From NCBI GenBank assembly GCA_001414345.1, contig LLCB01000646.1:1-14584 (forward strand): a stretch of 14,584 nt of DNA. Reading direction: 5' to 3'. Positions 1 through 7,430 of the stretch are shown here, in pieces. The translations under genes and the position numbers were made by a program. The notes under the pieces were generated by a model. That model ran no database searches and had not been told where the DNA came from. It saw nothing but the letters and a program-made list of their open reading frames with translations. How positions within the stretch are numbered: position 1 is the first letter of the stretch; every line of letters starts with the position of its first letter. Source of the DNA: Hymenoscyphus infarciens. Lineage: Eukaryota; Ascomycota; Leotiomycetes; Helotiales; Helotiaceae.

Positions 1-640
1 TAGTTTAACGACTAAAAGTTGCGAGTATATAATTAAAGAGAGACTTTTAGTAGTTTAACTACTAAAAGTTACTAGTAAATAATTAAAGAGATACTTTTAG
101 TAGTTTAACTACTAAAAGTTACTAGTATATAATTAGATAGATACTTTTAGTAGTTTAACTACTAAAAGTTACTATTTATATAATTTAAATAAAGACTTTA
201 AGTAATTTAACTACTAAAAGTTACTAATATATAATTAAAGAGAGACTTTTAGTAGTTTAACTACTAAAAGTTCCTAGTAAATAATTAGATAAATACTTTT
301 AGTAGTTTAACTACTAAAAGTTACTAATATATAATTAAAGACAGACTTTTAGTAGTTTAACTACTAAAAGTTACTATTTATATAATTTAAATAGAGAGTT
401 CTAATAGTTTAACTACTAAAGGTTACTAGTAAATAATTAGATAAACACTTTTAATAGTTTAACTACTAAAAGTTACTATTTTAAAGTTATTAGTATATAA
501 TTTTAATAGAGACTTTAAATAGTTTAAATATTATATAGTATTAATTAAATTATAAATTTATTAAAATATTAGTTAATAAATACTATAATAGCTTCTAATA
601 AAGTTTCTTTATTCTAAGATATTCTTTTTTTAATAGCTAA
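1..640. repeat. AT-rich tandem array 1, ~50-bp unit with a palindromic core
   Basis: About ten head-to-tail copies of a ~50-bp unit run from 1 to ~530; copies of TAGTTTAAC start at 1, 51, 101 and 151 and then drift by a few bases. Each unit carries an almost perfect palindrome. At 43-69 the arms are ACTTTTAGTAGTT and AACTACTAAAAGT around a single central T. The arms are separated by variable AT filler (AGTATATAATTAAAGAG-like). From ~530 to ~640 the array decays into irregular AT sequence. TA steps are abundant and CA/TG steps rare, as expected after RIP. No coding capacity is seen. Confidence 0.93.
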
Positions 641-1839
641 CTTTTTATTCTACTTAGTTCTAAGTGTAATAGTCTATAACAAGGCCTTCTAAAGAAACTC
701 TCCTTTACTAGGTCTCGCTATAGACTAATTCGCCTAGGACGAAGTATAAGAATTTAGACGAGATCCTACGACCCTTAGTAGGGCCGAATTCTTACGTTAG
801 TTTCAGCCCTCGCACGGGCCGGGGTTCGGCTAAATCCGCATGCCTATGGTGTTGAAAATTGAGAGCCATCAGGCACTGCTGACTGGAGTAGCAGCTCACC
901 ACAAATCACCATGTTCTGCTTGAGGATTTCTTATTCATTTCGATCTAAGATGGAAATGTCGCTTCATTCCAAGCTTGTACCATTTCCAGCCTACCAGCCG
1001 CTTCAAGTATCCTCATTCGTTGTGTGGGACAACTTGAGTCTCAACGTCTTTCCATGCCCCGTTTCGGACTTCCCATGCAAGAATCAGTTTTCTTTACTAC
1101 GTGCGCTGTTTTGCGTCCTTTATTCTGACATTGTGCTGCCGGGAGTTCTTGCTGCAACTACATTATACATCTCGTGTTTAGCCGTTGCCTTTTTATCCTT
1201 GCTTGTGCCACTTTGCGTTTAATGGAAGTCCAATATGGGTAAACCCCATTCATATACAGGACGTCGAACTGGGTATTGTTATGGCACGTAGAAAGACTCC
1301 CGGGCGCCACATTCAATATCCTGTACAAAGCTCTCGTCATGAGCGAAGAGCGTAGTTCCGGGGAATTAAAAGCTTGTGTGTACGATACTCGCTCTTTGGT
1401 GTCCAGTTCTGCTTCTCGGGGCCTCTGTTTGTCTGAACCCATAATCCTCCACGAACACTACATGTTCTAATCTTTATGTTGAAGTTCAAATCCAACATGC
1501 AAGGATTTCCAAATTACAATATCAAGCATCGCGTAACTCTTCATTTTCGGTTTGCCCCACAGTGGTAGGCATCCCACCTCATTCGCAGTCTACTTTAGAG
1601 CGTTTTCTCGTATTGTAATATGGGACATCGGTTATGTAGAAGTCATCTGGCACTCAAATGGTTGTCTTCTGCTCCATTATTTGGTATTGTTCGAGGCTCG
1701 CCAGGATGAACGTGCCATGTTCGGCAACGAGGGAGTATAAGATGGACTTATTCACCACGATCAGTATACCCAAAAAGAATTTCAGGAACCCACATCCCAT
1801 TTCATCATTGCCGTAGTATCACTTCGCTCATACCTCAAA
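640..1839. other. Transition element and region with no convincing gene
   Basis: At ~690-850 the composition changes abruptly to a GC-richer segment with inverted repeats: TAAGAATT at 747-754 against AATTCTTA at 787-794, and the hairpin CCCT-TAGT-AGGG between them. It looks like the border of a dispersed element, but I do not recognise a family. From ~850 to 1839 the sequence is of ordinary composition. Two ATG-initiated open frames occur: 911-1222 (+, 103 codons, hydrophobic C-terminus) and 1158-1442 (-, 94 codons, hydrophilic). They overlap each other and show no splice structure or recognisable domain, so neither is called as a gene. The stretch just before 1840 is presumably the promoter of the small secreted-protein gene. 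Confidence 0.5.
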
Positions 1840-2251
1840 ATGGTTCAATTTTCAACCCTTGCTCTCCTGGCTCTCGCCATATTCAGGTACCACCCTTTTA
1901 TCCAACCTATATTTTTAGCATGTCCTTCTTTGACTGAATCCTCTTCTCAAAAGCCCACTCACACACACTTCTCCCGTCGATCCCGCTCCCCCAGGAGTGC
2001 CACTTGAAGCGGCTCCCGCAAGGCCAACCACTATATGCACAACCTTCTCTAGCCTCGTCACCATAACCGAAACAAGAGATCGTACTCAAACTCGCACAAG
2101 CACTTATTACGTTGCATATCTAATCACCACATGGGCTACCAACACAAGTACTAGTGTCTATGTGACCACAAGAACGAGGGAGCCGCAAACCGAGACCAAG
2201 ACTGCTTTGGTCAGCAATTGCATCATTGCTACAAGACTTCCTGGCATGTGA
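1840..2251 (+). CDS. Small secreted Thr-rich protein (two exons)
   Basis: Gene model joins 1840-1886 and 1954-2251 and encodes 114 residues. The ATG at 1840 opens a classic secretion signal (MVQFSTLALLALAIF), cut off by an intron at 1887-1953 (67 bp, donor GTACCA, acceptor TCAAAAG). Splicing restores one frame: Ser16, then a Pro-rich stretch (about 17-40), then a Thr/Ser/Arg-rich body with repeated T-x-T and TRT/TET patterns, ending in LPGM. Only two cysteines are seen in the mature part (about residues 43 and 105). Reading through the intron stops after 55 codons. The AAG acceptor is less typical than CAG, but the CAG at 1993-1995 gives an immediate frame break. Function is unknown; size, signal and composition fit an apoplastic or cell-wall-associated small secreted protein or an effector candidate. 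This is inference only. Confidence 0.66.
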
Positions 2252-2772
2252 TGGTTGGTGGGGAATAGGGATGCGAAGAAGAGCTGGAAAGTATCTATAT
2301 TAGGAGAATGATGAGCTGAGAAGCTGGAGGTTGACCCTTGTCGGAGGAAGATAATATATTTGCTCTGTGCTTCTCATTCAAAATCCAGTACACTTACTAA
2401 TTCCATGAGTTCATATCACACAAGTTTTTTTATTTAAAGTCAATGGCCAGGCCCAACAAAGGTTTTCTATGCTGCTGACGGTTCTTCCTTTCTGGGTTAT
2501 CACGTTGATCACAATGTATGTGCGGGACTTTTTGATTCTTCCAATTTTAATTTTTTTTCGTTGTTTATTATTGGTTATTTTATTGTTCCAAGGTACGAAG
2601 CACTGCGGCGTAACTCGTTGGATTCAATTCGTTACTCCTGCAAGCCCAAACATATGACCCCACAAACAACACACCAACATCTCCCTGTCTCCCTTCGAAG
2701 ACTTCTGGAATTCCGCATCAACGTTTCACTCAACACCAATCTGAAAGAGCGTCCGCAGATTTATCAGAAGCT
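2252..2772. other. Intergenic; possible orphan 5' exon
   Basis: Mostly 3' flank of the secreted-protein gene. An ATG at 2469 opens a short hydrophobic reading (MLLTVLPFWVITLIT) that ends at a good donor (GTATGT at 2516). Splicing to the AG at 2591-2592 would continue in frame to a stop at 2797, giving about 87 residues. The pyrimidine- and T-rich stretch before that AG is intron-like, but the product has no recognisable domain, and its end overlaps the first copy of the duplicated exon described next. It may be a relic of the same gene family, because the exon near 3062 also reads M-L-L-T before a GTATGT donor. Too weak to call a gene. Confidence 0.3.
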
Positions 2773-3343
2773 CTTCTCGCTATTTTGCAAGCATTGACTG
2801 GTACAACGAAGCTCGGCTTTTGCTCATTGTGGCTGTTCTCGCACACGTCCTGCATGGCTTTCCAATTGTGCTCAGGCTCAAGCTAACCGCTCACCAGTGT
2901 CACCATCCTAAGAAGATGGTCAAGAAATGTTGTTCGAATCAATTTGACCCGCGCTCGCTGGACCGGTCGCGAAATTCCAACTGCCCTTTCGCACTTCTCA
3001 AATGGATTCTCCTCGCGAAAGTATTGACTGGCACAACGAAGTTCGGCTTTTCCTGGCTGCAATGCTCCTCACATACATCATGTATGTCTTTCCATTTAGG
3101 TTAGGCCAAGCTAATTGCCTTAACAGTGTCATAATTTCCAGATAACGCTCAGAATCATTGTTCGAGGCAGCTTGTAGCCCACTCGCAAGATCCGTCTCGA
3201 ACTTCCAACTCCCTCTTCCTCGTTCTCGAATGGGTTCTCCTCGCGATAGATAAATCTGCAGCCCAACATGTCCATACGACAGCACCGTTCGAACTAGCTT
3301 CGGGGATAGTCAAGCATCTATATGCTTAGCCTTCTAGGGGCAG
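2773..3343 (+). repeat. Degenerate tandem duplication of an exon-intron segment (~229-bp period)
   Basis: Two full copies and one partial copy are visible. Landmarks recur in order. ATTGACTGG lies at 2793 and 3023. ATGGATTCTCCTCGCGA at 3002 matches ATGGGTTCTCCTCGCGA at 3230. A branch-like CAAGCTAA is followed by an acceptor CAG and then TGTCA at 2898, 3127 and 3344. TTGTTCGA and TTCCAACT..CC blocks are shared by copies 1 and 2. Copy 1 has lost the GTATGT donor that copy 2 keeps at 3082. Copy 3 keeps the start and the acceptor, but the middle of its exon has diverged. The repeat unit therefore spans the first exon, the intron and the start of the second exon of the gene ending at 3853. Confidence 0.72.
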
Positions 3344-3853
3344 TGTCATCATCCTTCACAGAGCCGATGCGTTTGTTTTCGAGTTTCTCGGAATTGACCC
3401 CCTCGGTTCACCCTATGAACGGTTGGAAGACCAAAAGGAAGAAGACGCGTTCTGTCAGAGACTATTGCTTCTTGGTGCGAAGTGGTGGGATAACGGAGCC
3501 GGCTACACGATCATTGTCGCAATTGAAAAGGAGGCAACGCGTGCAGGAAACGGTGCTTTTATCATTGCAAACCAGTCACCAGCTACGATGCGAGTGAAAG
3601 GATTTTTCAAGGGTGCATGGCCCTCGACCGGTGATCTATGGGTTGCAGAATCGGATACAATTTCCGCAGAAGTGATGAGGAAGATAATTTGCTGCCCGAA
3701 GCGCCATCGCGACTCTTGATGGCAAGGACAATGGATGAGCGGAGTGTAATTTTACGGTATTATTTTGATGCGAGATTTTACGGTTCCTTGAGCGATTATA
3801 CGGGGTGTACATTTCTTAAATCTTGGGAGGATAAGGAGGTTGGATCGTTATAA
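3002..3853 (+). pseudogene. Frameshifted gene of an uncharacterised fungal family
   Basis: Exon 1 (3002-3081) encodes M-DSPRESIDWHNEVRLF followed by a hydrophobic tail. It ends at a consensus GTATGT donor and splices in frame (phase 2) to TGTCATCATC at 3344, giving a longer hydrophobic segment followed by HRADAFVFEFLGIDPLGS, a Glu/Asp-rich helix and FCQRLLLLGAKWW. The frame stops at 3719. From about 3673 the next frame carries a natural continuation (SDEEDNLLPE.., ARTMDERSVIL.., FYGSLSDYTGCTFLKSWEDK) to a stop at 3851-3853. One missing base near 3668-3673 (a GAA where GAAA would restore the frame) explains this. The implied 262-bp intron is far longer than others here because it contains a duplicated segment. 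An AATAAA follows at 3948. The C-terminal pattern recalls a lineage-expanded uncharacterised family of Leotiomycetes (memory impression, unverified). Pseudogene or sequencing error cannot be separated. Confidence 0.6.
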
Positions 3854-4228
3854 CAGTCTGAGGAGACAGTAGCAATGTGGTGGCGAGGAGATAGGTTTTT
3901 ACCCTCTCATCTCCGTAAGAAAAATAGTCGTAAATGGTTAGAGAGTCAATAAATCTGATTGTCTGTAATCTAAACCTGCGTTGGAAAATAATTCAAGGGA
4001 CATATTCTTTGCTGAGAATTAAGTACCCTACCTCTGACAAGAGAAAGAAATTGCAACCAAAAGCAAAATACACAAGGTGAAATTAATTCATTTGGACTAG
4101 TAGCAGCAGTTCTCCAAGATGCAGAGCCTCAATCAGCAGCCATGCCATATGTAATCTACCGAAAGATTGATCCCGTACCACAAAACAAAAAGCCAGTACT
4201 CTAGCCCAGATTGAGCTGCAATATGACT
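3854..4228. other. Convergent intergenic region (3' ends)
   Basis: Lies between the 3' end of the plus-strand gene ending at 3853 and the 3' end of the minus-strand gene ending at 4229. A poly(A)-signal-like AATAAA is at 3948-3953 on the plus strand. No further coding frame or repeat is seen. Confidence 0.5.
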
Positions 4229-5390
4229 TTAAAGCTTGTTTTTCTTCCCCTTCCCCTTGACCTTCTTGCTCCGGTGGTACTCGTCATTCAAACCAATGCT
4301 CATCTCATCATCCATTCCCTCCAACGTAATGTCATCCTCGTCCTCCAGATTTGGATGCGGGAAGTAGTCTCGATATTCGGGTGCGGCGTCTGCTGGGCGA
4401 ACAAGGGGAGCCAGAGATGGACCTGCACCAAGACCAAAGTTTTCTCTCTTTCTAGCTTGGTTGAGTTGATTTCGACCTGCAATCTGATTCAAGGCTGGGT
4501 ATGAGTTAGCCTTTGCTTCGAAGAATGCGGGAGAGGGAATAGTTACCTTTGCTGTAGTCTGGATCGCCCATTGGAGGGAACGAGGTCATATTGTTACCGT
4601 GCTTGAAACGTTGGGAGGCGAAACGCAAGGGGTAGAGATCTTCAATATCAACATCGTTGTATCCTTTCATAGCTGTGAATAGATTAACACGTGGTAAGTT
4701 GAGGGGCTCTCGGTTAAACTTACTCATGCCATGTTGATTGCGGATTGGGACTTTCACTTGGAATGATGCATCTGGTTCTCCAGCCAAGGCCTTCTTGTAA
4801 TTATCAGTGAAGTTTGTTCCGAATTCACCGAGCCAGGCGTCTGAGATGTCTGTAGGAAGAGGGACTGGATTCGCAGCCTCCATCTCAAAGTAAGTCGATA
4901 TATTTTCAAGCCGATCGATGTATGGTGCCATGAACGCAGCGTCGATGAACTCCCGAAGCGAAGGCTCCTTCAAGCGTGAGACGGCTTCCTGGTACAGGTC
5001 CATGATCTCCATTTTGAAGAAATATCGATGCTCCTTTGTCATGACGGGAGACCAGTAGATGAATTGCAGGATGTCGTTCAGGGGACTGTTCTTTTGGACC
5101 TTCTCCGCGAAAGCACCACCTCGGAAACCATGTTGTGTACAATGCTCGACGAGGAGAGACTTGAGGGGTTTGTAGAAAGCGGCGACGACCTCTGGGTTTG
5201 TGATTGGGACCTTGACGAGGCGGATGGTGCCATCTTCCTTGATGCCACTGCGATAAAGTGACATCCCCTTCTCGACGCGGGACAAGTTCCAGAAGGAATA
5301 GATTTTTAGAACCGACCCGTCAAGATCCAGGTGGTCTTTGCAATCGGCTGGATCTTGCCGAAGGCGGGCGTCCGGCGGAGGATCGCTCAT
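4229..5390 (-). CDS. Intact three-exon gene, conserved-looking protein of unknown function
   Basis: Model: complement of 4229-4494, 4547-4672 and 4724-5390, giving 352 residues. The ATG at 5390 begins MSDPPPDARL. Intron 1 (4673-4723, 51 bp) has a perfect GTAAGT donor and CACAG acceptor. It is a multiple of three without a stop, so a naive frame reads through it. Intron 2 (4495-4546, 52 bp) has GTAACT, a GCTAAC branch and ACCCAG, and joins DYSKA to LNQIAGRNQ. The protein is soluble, with no signal or membrane segment. The N-terminal ~220 residues are a mixed helical region with many aromatic residues (e.g. ILQFIYWSPVM, FFKMEIMDLY). Then come a Pro-containing linker, an acidic stretch (NLEDEDDITLEGMDDEM) and a very basic tail (KKVKGKGKKNKL) that could be a nuclear localisation signal. 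I do not recognise the family. Smooth codon use and clean introns argue for a live gene. Confidence 0.85.
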
Positions 5391-5940
5391 GGTTTTCGGA
5401 GGAGAGGAAGTGTCCTTGTGTGGACTTGTTGGTTGAGGAGGATAGTGCTGGTCGGGGTGTGGGTTGGAGGAGGAATGGCGGGGTTATTGTGATTTCTTTG
5501 GACGAACTTTAGAAACCTGGTCAGCGGATGTTGGGCTTGGCTGTAAAGATTCACCTACATCATTGGCCATTAAGGCCTGTTGCTGGAGTATGATCTCGGG
5601 GGTCAATGGCACGCCACGGCCTAATGACACACGAGATGTTAGCCGAGTGTCCATTTATTTCAATGGTGGGAGGGAAGCGCAAAGAGCCAAAATTGAGATA
5701 TTCAGTAGCTGGGGAAAAATTTCAAGGCATCTCAAGATTCAAAGCAAGGAACGCGAACGCAATTCAATATTCAGACTACATGCATAGATTGTACATAACT
5801 GACAGCAGGTCTAAACAAAAACAAATAACAGCCGCAATAACAGATCAATTGAAACATATGCAGATAGAAGACGTTCTCTTTAGTCTTGCAACGAGACGCC
5901 AAGATAGCTACAAGCGCGCCGCAGGCATTAATGGGGACTT
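5391..5940. other. 5' flank of the three-exon gene and 3' flank of the next small gene
   Basis: The first ~130 bp next to 5390 should hold the promoter and leader of the minus-strand gene. A plus-strand frame with an ATG runs 5606-5944 (112 codons). It is Lys/Arg/Gln-rich with no domain, no splice context and no promoter cue, and I judge it a chance opening in A-rich DNA, although it cannot be excluded. No repeats are seen. Confidence 0.4.
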
Positions 5941-6206
5941 CTAGGATACGAGAGCCATGCTTATTGCAACATGACCCAGTGAGATCTTGAAGTGAGACTC
6001 TGCTCTTTTGGTTTTGAGCATTCTACCTCTGGCTGTATCGCAGATAGAGGTTGCTGCAAATCGAGCCAGTGGCATCCAAAACAAATGGCAAACAGAGGAA
6101 ACTAGTACGTACCGAAAGGAATAGGGGGGTCAGGGTTGGGGTTGGGGTGGGTGTTGCTACGAGCAAGCCCGAAGCAGGAGCAGAAGAGGTTGAAGAAGCA
6201 GGCCAT
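5941..6206 (-). CDS. Small Cys-rich N-terminus protein (two exons), unknown function
   Basis: Model: complement of 5941-6053 and 6113-6206, 68 residues. The ATG at 6206 begins MACFFNLFCSCFGLARS, followed by an Asn/Pro-rich stretch (about residues 17-30). The intron at 6054-6112 (59 bp) has donor GTACGT and acceptor TTTGCAG. Splicing is phase 1 and opens a frame of 37 further codons (CDTARGRMLKTKRAESH...) to TAG at 5941. Four of the first eleven residues after Met are Phe and three are Cys, an arrangement typical of short membrane-anchored proteins with possible S-acylation. This is inferred from composition only. No family is recognised. The C-rich coding stretch for the Asn/Pro segment is the complement of a G-quadruplex motif. 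It faces the gene at 6503 divergently. Confidence 0.5.
6124..6151 (+). other. G-quadruplex motif
   Basis: Five G-runs of 6, 3, 4, 4 and 3 bases with spacers of 3, 2, 2 and 1 bases (GGGGGG-TCA-GGG-TT-GGGG-TT-GGGG-T-GGG). This satisfies the usual intramolecular quadruplex pattern with short loops. It lies on the template strand of the first exon of the small minus-strand gene, just upstream of its intron donor in transcription order. The GGGTTGGGG spacing resembles telomere-type repeats, but there are too few for a telomere. Confidence 0.8.
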
Positions 6207-6502
6207 TGTGTTGGTAGTGGTGGTGGTGGTTTATCAATTGTATGTGTATGAAAATTGGATGTGTGCGAGACGAAAGAGGGAAGAGTGAGAACTGTTCTCG
6301 CGCGCACTTATTATGTGCGGAAGCAACCAGAAAGGCGCTAGTGGGTGCCGGGCAACCCTACCACCCACGCTGCCGCAAGGTGGAAGCCTTACTGGTAGGG
6401 CTACCTGATACTTGAGGCTAGCCTAAAGCCTGCTGCGACTGAGAGAACCTACTCAATGGGAAAACATGAAGCTGGGAGACCCAGAGAGCGCAGCTGCTAC
6501 CC
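6207..6502. promoter_or_regulatory. Divergent intergenic region with several hairpins
   Basis: This 296-bp gap separates the start of the minus-strand gene at 6206 from the proposed start of the plus-strand gene at 6503, so it should contain both promoters. It holds a short GTG/GGT-rich run (about 6210-6230), a hairpin with arms CGCAC (6303-6307) and GTGCG (6315-6319) around TTATTAT, and a larger inverted repeat, CCCTACCA (6356-6363) with TGGTAGGG (6393-6400), enclosing a second CCAC/GTGG pair. This part is GC-richer than its neighbours. No known RNA family is recognised. Confidence 0.4.
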
Positions 6503-7007
6503 ATGAGTTCGAGTTACCTTGCGCAGCAAGCTTTTTATTCCATTACTCTTCTTAGACTTGCATGCAAGTATTCTACATCTTCCTACCTCTCCAATGGCCA
6601 TAAGCTAACGTCAAAACAGTGATCCCAAGTCAATTTCCATTGAGAGGATGCGCCAGCACTCCACCGAGCCTCTTCAGCTACACCCGTTGCTTCAATGGCG
6701 GCAATTCAAAAAAAGCCATCGTCGAATACTCGCGATTCCACCACAGCACGGCCTCATCGATGCAAGGCTACGATACTTCGAGAATGGGGCTACTACTAGT
6801 TGTGGTGCGAAAGAACCCTACGGCACATGTGGAGAGGAATTGATCGAAGGGGCTTTTGTAGCTGGTATAGACACATCGCATGGCATATCAAGGCAAGGGC
6901 GCACAGGTTACTTGGTGCAATATTACAAGAGATGCAATGAGGCGTGGAGGGTTCAAGTTCAGCAAGGAAACAATACACGCTATCCAGGCATGATGGCAGG
7001 GTACTAG
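6503..7007 (+). CDS. Small two-exon gene, unknown function
   Basis: Model joins 6503-6567 and 6620-7007, 150 residues. The intron at 6568-6619 is 52 bp, with donor GTATTC, a textbook branch GCTAAC 10-15 bases before the acceptor AACAG, and phase 2. Splicing joins exon 1 (MSSSYLAQQAFYSITLLRLA...) in frame to a 129-codon open exon. An ATG at 6648 would give a 119-residue product if exon 1 is not used. The protein has a weakly hydrophobic N-terminus, a basic middle (RQFKKSHRRIL), a segment with two cysteines (TSCGAKEPYGTCGEE) and a C-terminus with YLVQYYKRCNEAW. No domain is recognised. The agreement of branch site, acceptor and reading frame is the main support. The opposite-strand frame 6796-7071 lies antisense to it and looks like a shadow. 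Confidence 0.5.
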
Positions 7008-7430
7008 CAGTACATATCAGAGCTACAAATGAATAGATTCTTTCTTTGAGAGCCAAAATCTGGCTGTGCATCTTGAATTCAGAATTTTCCTCTGCAGTAT
7101 CATGGATTTGTGAAAGTTGGTGATAGCTTGATTCTCATTTTCAACTCTATCTCCCGCTTTATGGGAACACCAGTGACACATATCAACCACAGGGATAGCC
7201 TTTTCTTTTAAAATCAGCTGCAAAACTCTTTTTTAAACATGCTTCGCAGTCAGCCCCCTTTTCCAGAGCCAAAGCATCGCCTGTCGGAGTTACATCGGAA
7301 TTCATTGTGGTTGGTCAAACAACCGAACCCCTGACCACTGGAATTACCGCAAGCTTTCTACCTATGCTAGCAAAAGGTAATTGTATTACCTAGCTACATT
7401 TGGAATAATAGGGTTAACTCATTATCTCTT
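7008..7430. other. Intergenic, with a boundary palindrome
   Basis: No convincing gene. At 7375-7391 there is a perfect short palindrome, AGGTAAT-TGT-ATTACCT, exactly where balanced sequence gives way to the AT-rich array. A weaker inverted repeat, GGTTG..CAACC, lies near 7309-7324. These may mark the end of an inserted or repeated element. Confidence 0.45.

Noticed and set aside
1..530. CRISPR-like array (palindromic repeats with spacers)
   Set aside because: The 'spacers' are themselves near-identical AT filler, and the gene context with introns is fungal; this is a satellite.
911..1222. 103-codon plus-strand open frame from an ATG
   Set aside because: No splice context or domain, overlaps an equally long antisense frame, and has irregular composition; not supported as a gene.
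1158..1442. 94-codon minus-strand frame from an ATG
   Set aside because: Hydrophilic and protein-like in part, but no homologous pattern recognised, no introns and overlapping an opposing frame.
5606..5944. 112-codon plus-strand frame from an ATG
   Set aside because: Lys/Gln-rich reading of A-rich sequence that on the other strand looks like 3' UTR; no motif or splice signal.
6124..6151. Telomere remnant
   Set aside because: GGGTTGGGG resembles telomeric repeats, but only two or three imperfect units exist and they fall inside a coding exon.
6023..6307. Pro/Thr-rich minus-strand frame
   Set aside because: Lacks an ATG; its start codon would be GTG. The real coding frame here is the one starting at 6206 in another phase.
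6796..7071. 91-codon minus-strand frame
   Set aside because: Antisense to the better supported spliced gene at 6503-7007 and without splice or domain support.
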